The notes beneath the pieces are model-generated. The model ran no database searches and had not been told where the DNA came from. It saw only the letters and a program-made list of their open reading frames with translations. The position numbers and the translations under genes are program-made. Positions 63,771 to 64,000 of a stretch of DNA of 64,000 bases are shown here, piece by piece (within the stretch, counting starts at the first letter, position 1; each line of letters begins with the position of its first letter). The stretch is from Maea johnstoni (taxonomy: Eukaryota > Annelida > Polychaeta > Spionida > Magelonidae): positions 11,093,917 through 11,157,916 of the forward strand of contig OZ012695.1 of NCBI GenBank assembly GCA_963942565.1, in the 5' to 3' direction.

Positions 63771-64000
63771 GAGAGGGCATAACCTAAGCTACCAAATATC
63801 AGTTGAGAAAAAAACTTCATAAAAAAATTCTAGGTTCAGCCGCACTTCTGCTGGACTAGTAAAGGCAAATGCACTGGACATTGACTAACATCCGGTAGCA
63901 ACAGGTATCAATGGACCGACAATGGGTGACTTCAAGTACCGCATTAACACAAAATGTGACGCCGGCATAAGTGTTGAAATTGGAGTTAACTCAGAACATG

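Larger units (their letters stand above)
60598..63832. mobile_element. Large inverted-repeat element or inverted duplication
   Basis: 60600-60705 (GTGAACCTAGAAATTTTTTA onward, then TCTTTCAGAATCTGCCGAGT) is mirrored by the complement of 63748-63832. Just inside, both arms carry ~165-bp units with CCAAGATGGC / GCCATCTTGG cores in inverted orientation. The central 1.6 kb (61570-63170) is unique and has no ORF. The left arm is interrupted by a word-mosaic MITE (60751-61050). Identity between arms is moderate, so it is old. Outer ends and target duplication are undefined. Confidence 0.6.

Overview
The window looks like non-coding, repeat-dense nuclear DNA from an animal, most likely a marine invertebrate. 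The evidence is (i) non-LTR retrotransposons of an L1/Tx1-like and a jockey/CR1-like type, (ii) several tRNA-headed SINEs with long tails, (iii) many terminal-inverted-repeat (TIR) and foldback DNA elements with TAA/TTA, TTAA, TA or 8-bp target duplications, and (iv) about ten long (TA)n arrays. I cannot name the species. I found no host protein-coding gene, no rRNA and no convincing functional tRNA gene. Apart from LINE reading frames, the only candidate gene is a small acidic-protein ORF inside a transposon.

Layout. 1-2.5 kb: plain non-coding. 2.5-6.2 kb: a cluster of three related Harbinger-like elements (A, B, C) built from a 12-bp quasi-palindromic word repeated dozens of times. C sits inside B and carries a TATA box plus a 150-codon ORF. 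A matches C with its middle, including that ORF, removed. 6.2-24.4 kb: mostly unique non-coding DNA with a foldback MITE at 6.2 kb, a TTAA-flanked family at 7.2, 16.5, 18.3 and 20.1 kb, a 410-bp (TA)n array at 10.9 kb, a G-tract element at 14.5 kb, a foldback at 15.6 kb and a SINE head at 19.4 kb.

24.4-27.2 kb: a 5'-truncated L1/Tx1-like LINE with a perfect 19-bp target duplication, interrupted by a second, unrelated LINE. 28-31.9 kb: an unusual palindrome, a complete-looking tRNA-Thr-like SINE and two oppositely oriented tRNA-Leu/Ser-like SINEs. 34.1-34.7 kb: a second word-mosaic MITE with a TTA duplication. 35.1-40.7 kb: a four-layer nest in which (TA)n carries a pogo/Tigger-like element, which carries an L1/Tx1-like LINE (13-bp target duplication), which carries an hAT element (8-bp target duplication). 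42-45.8 kb: a SINE, a CAGGG-ended element and an 872-bp tandem duplication that includes a foldback.

46.5-50.9 kb: a dispersed repeat family interrupted by a jockey/CR1-like LINE with an uninterrupted 681-codon reverse-transcriptase frame and a (GAAA)n tail. 50-54.8 kb: G-tract elements, a SINE, an AT-rich minisatellite and a 556-bp foldback. 56.6-58.3 kb: about five tandem copies of a 343-bp unit. 60.6-63.83 kb: a large inverted repeat whose arms carry ~165-bp tandem units, with a third word-mosaic MITE inside the left arm.

The window is therefore mainly a record of element-in-element insertion. Insertion order can be read from target duplications and empty-site comparisons in several places. 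All similarity calls come from reading the sequence by eye; family names are inferences from termini, target duplications and motifs.
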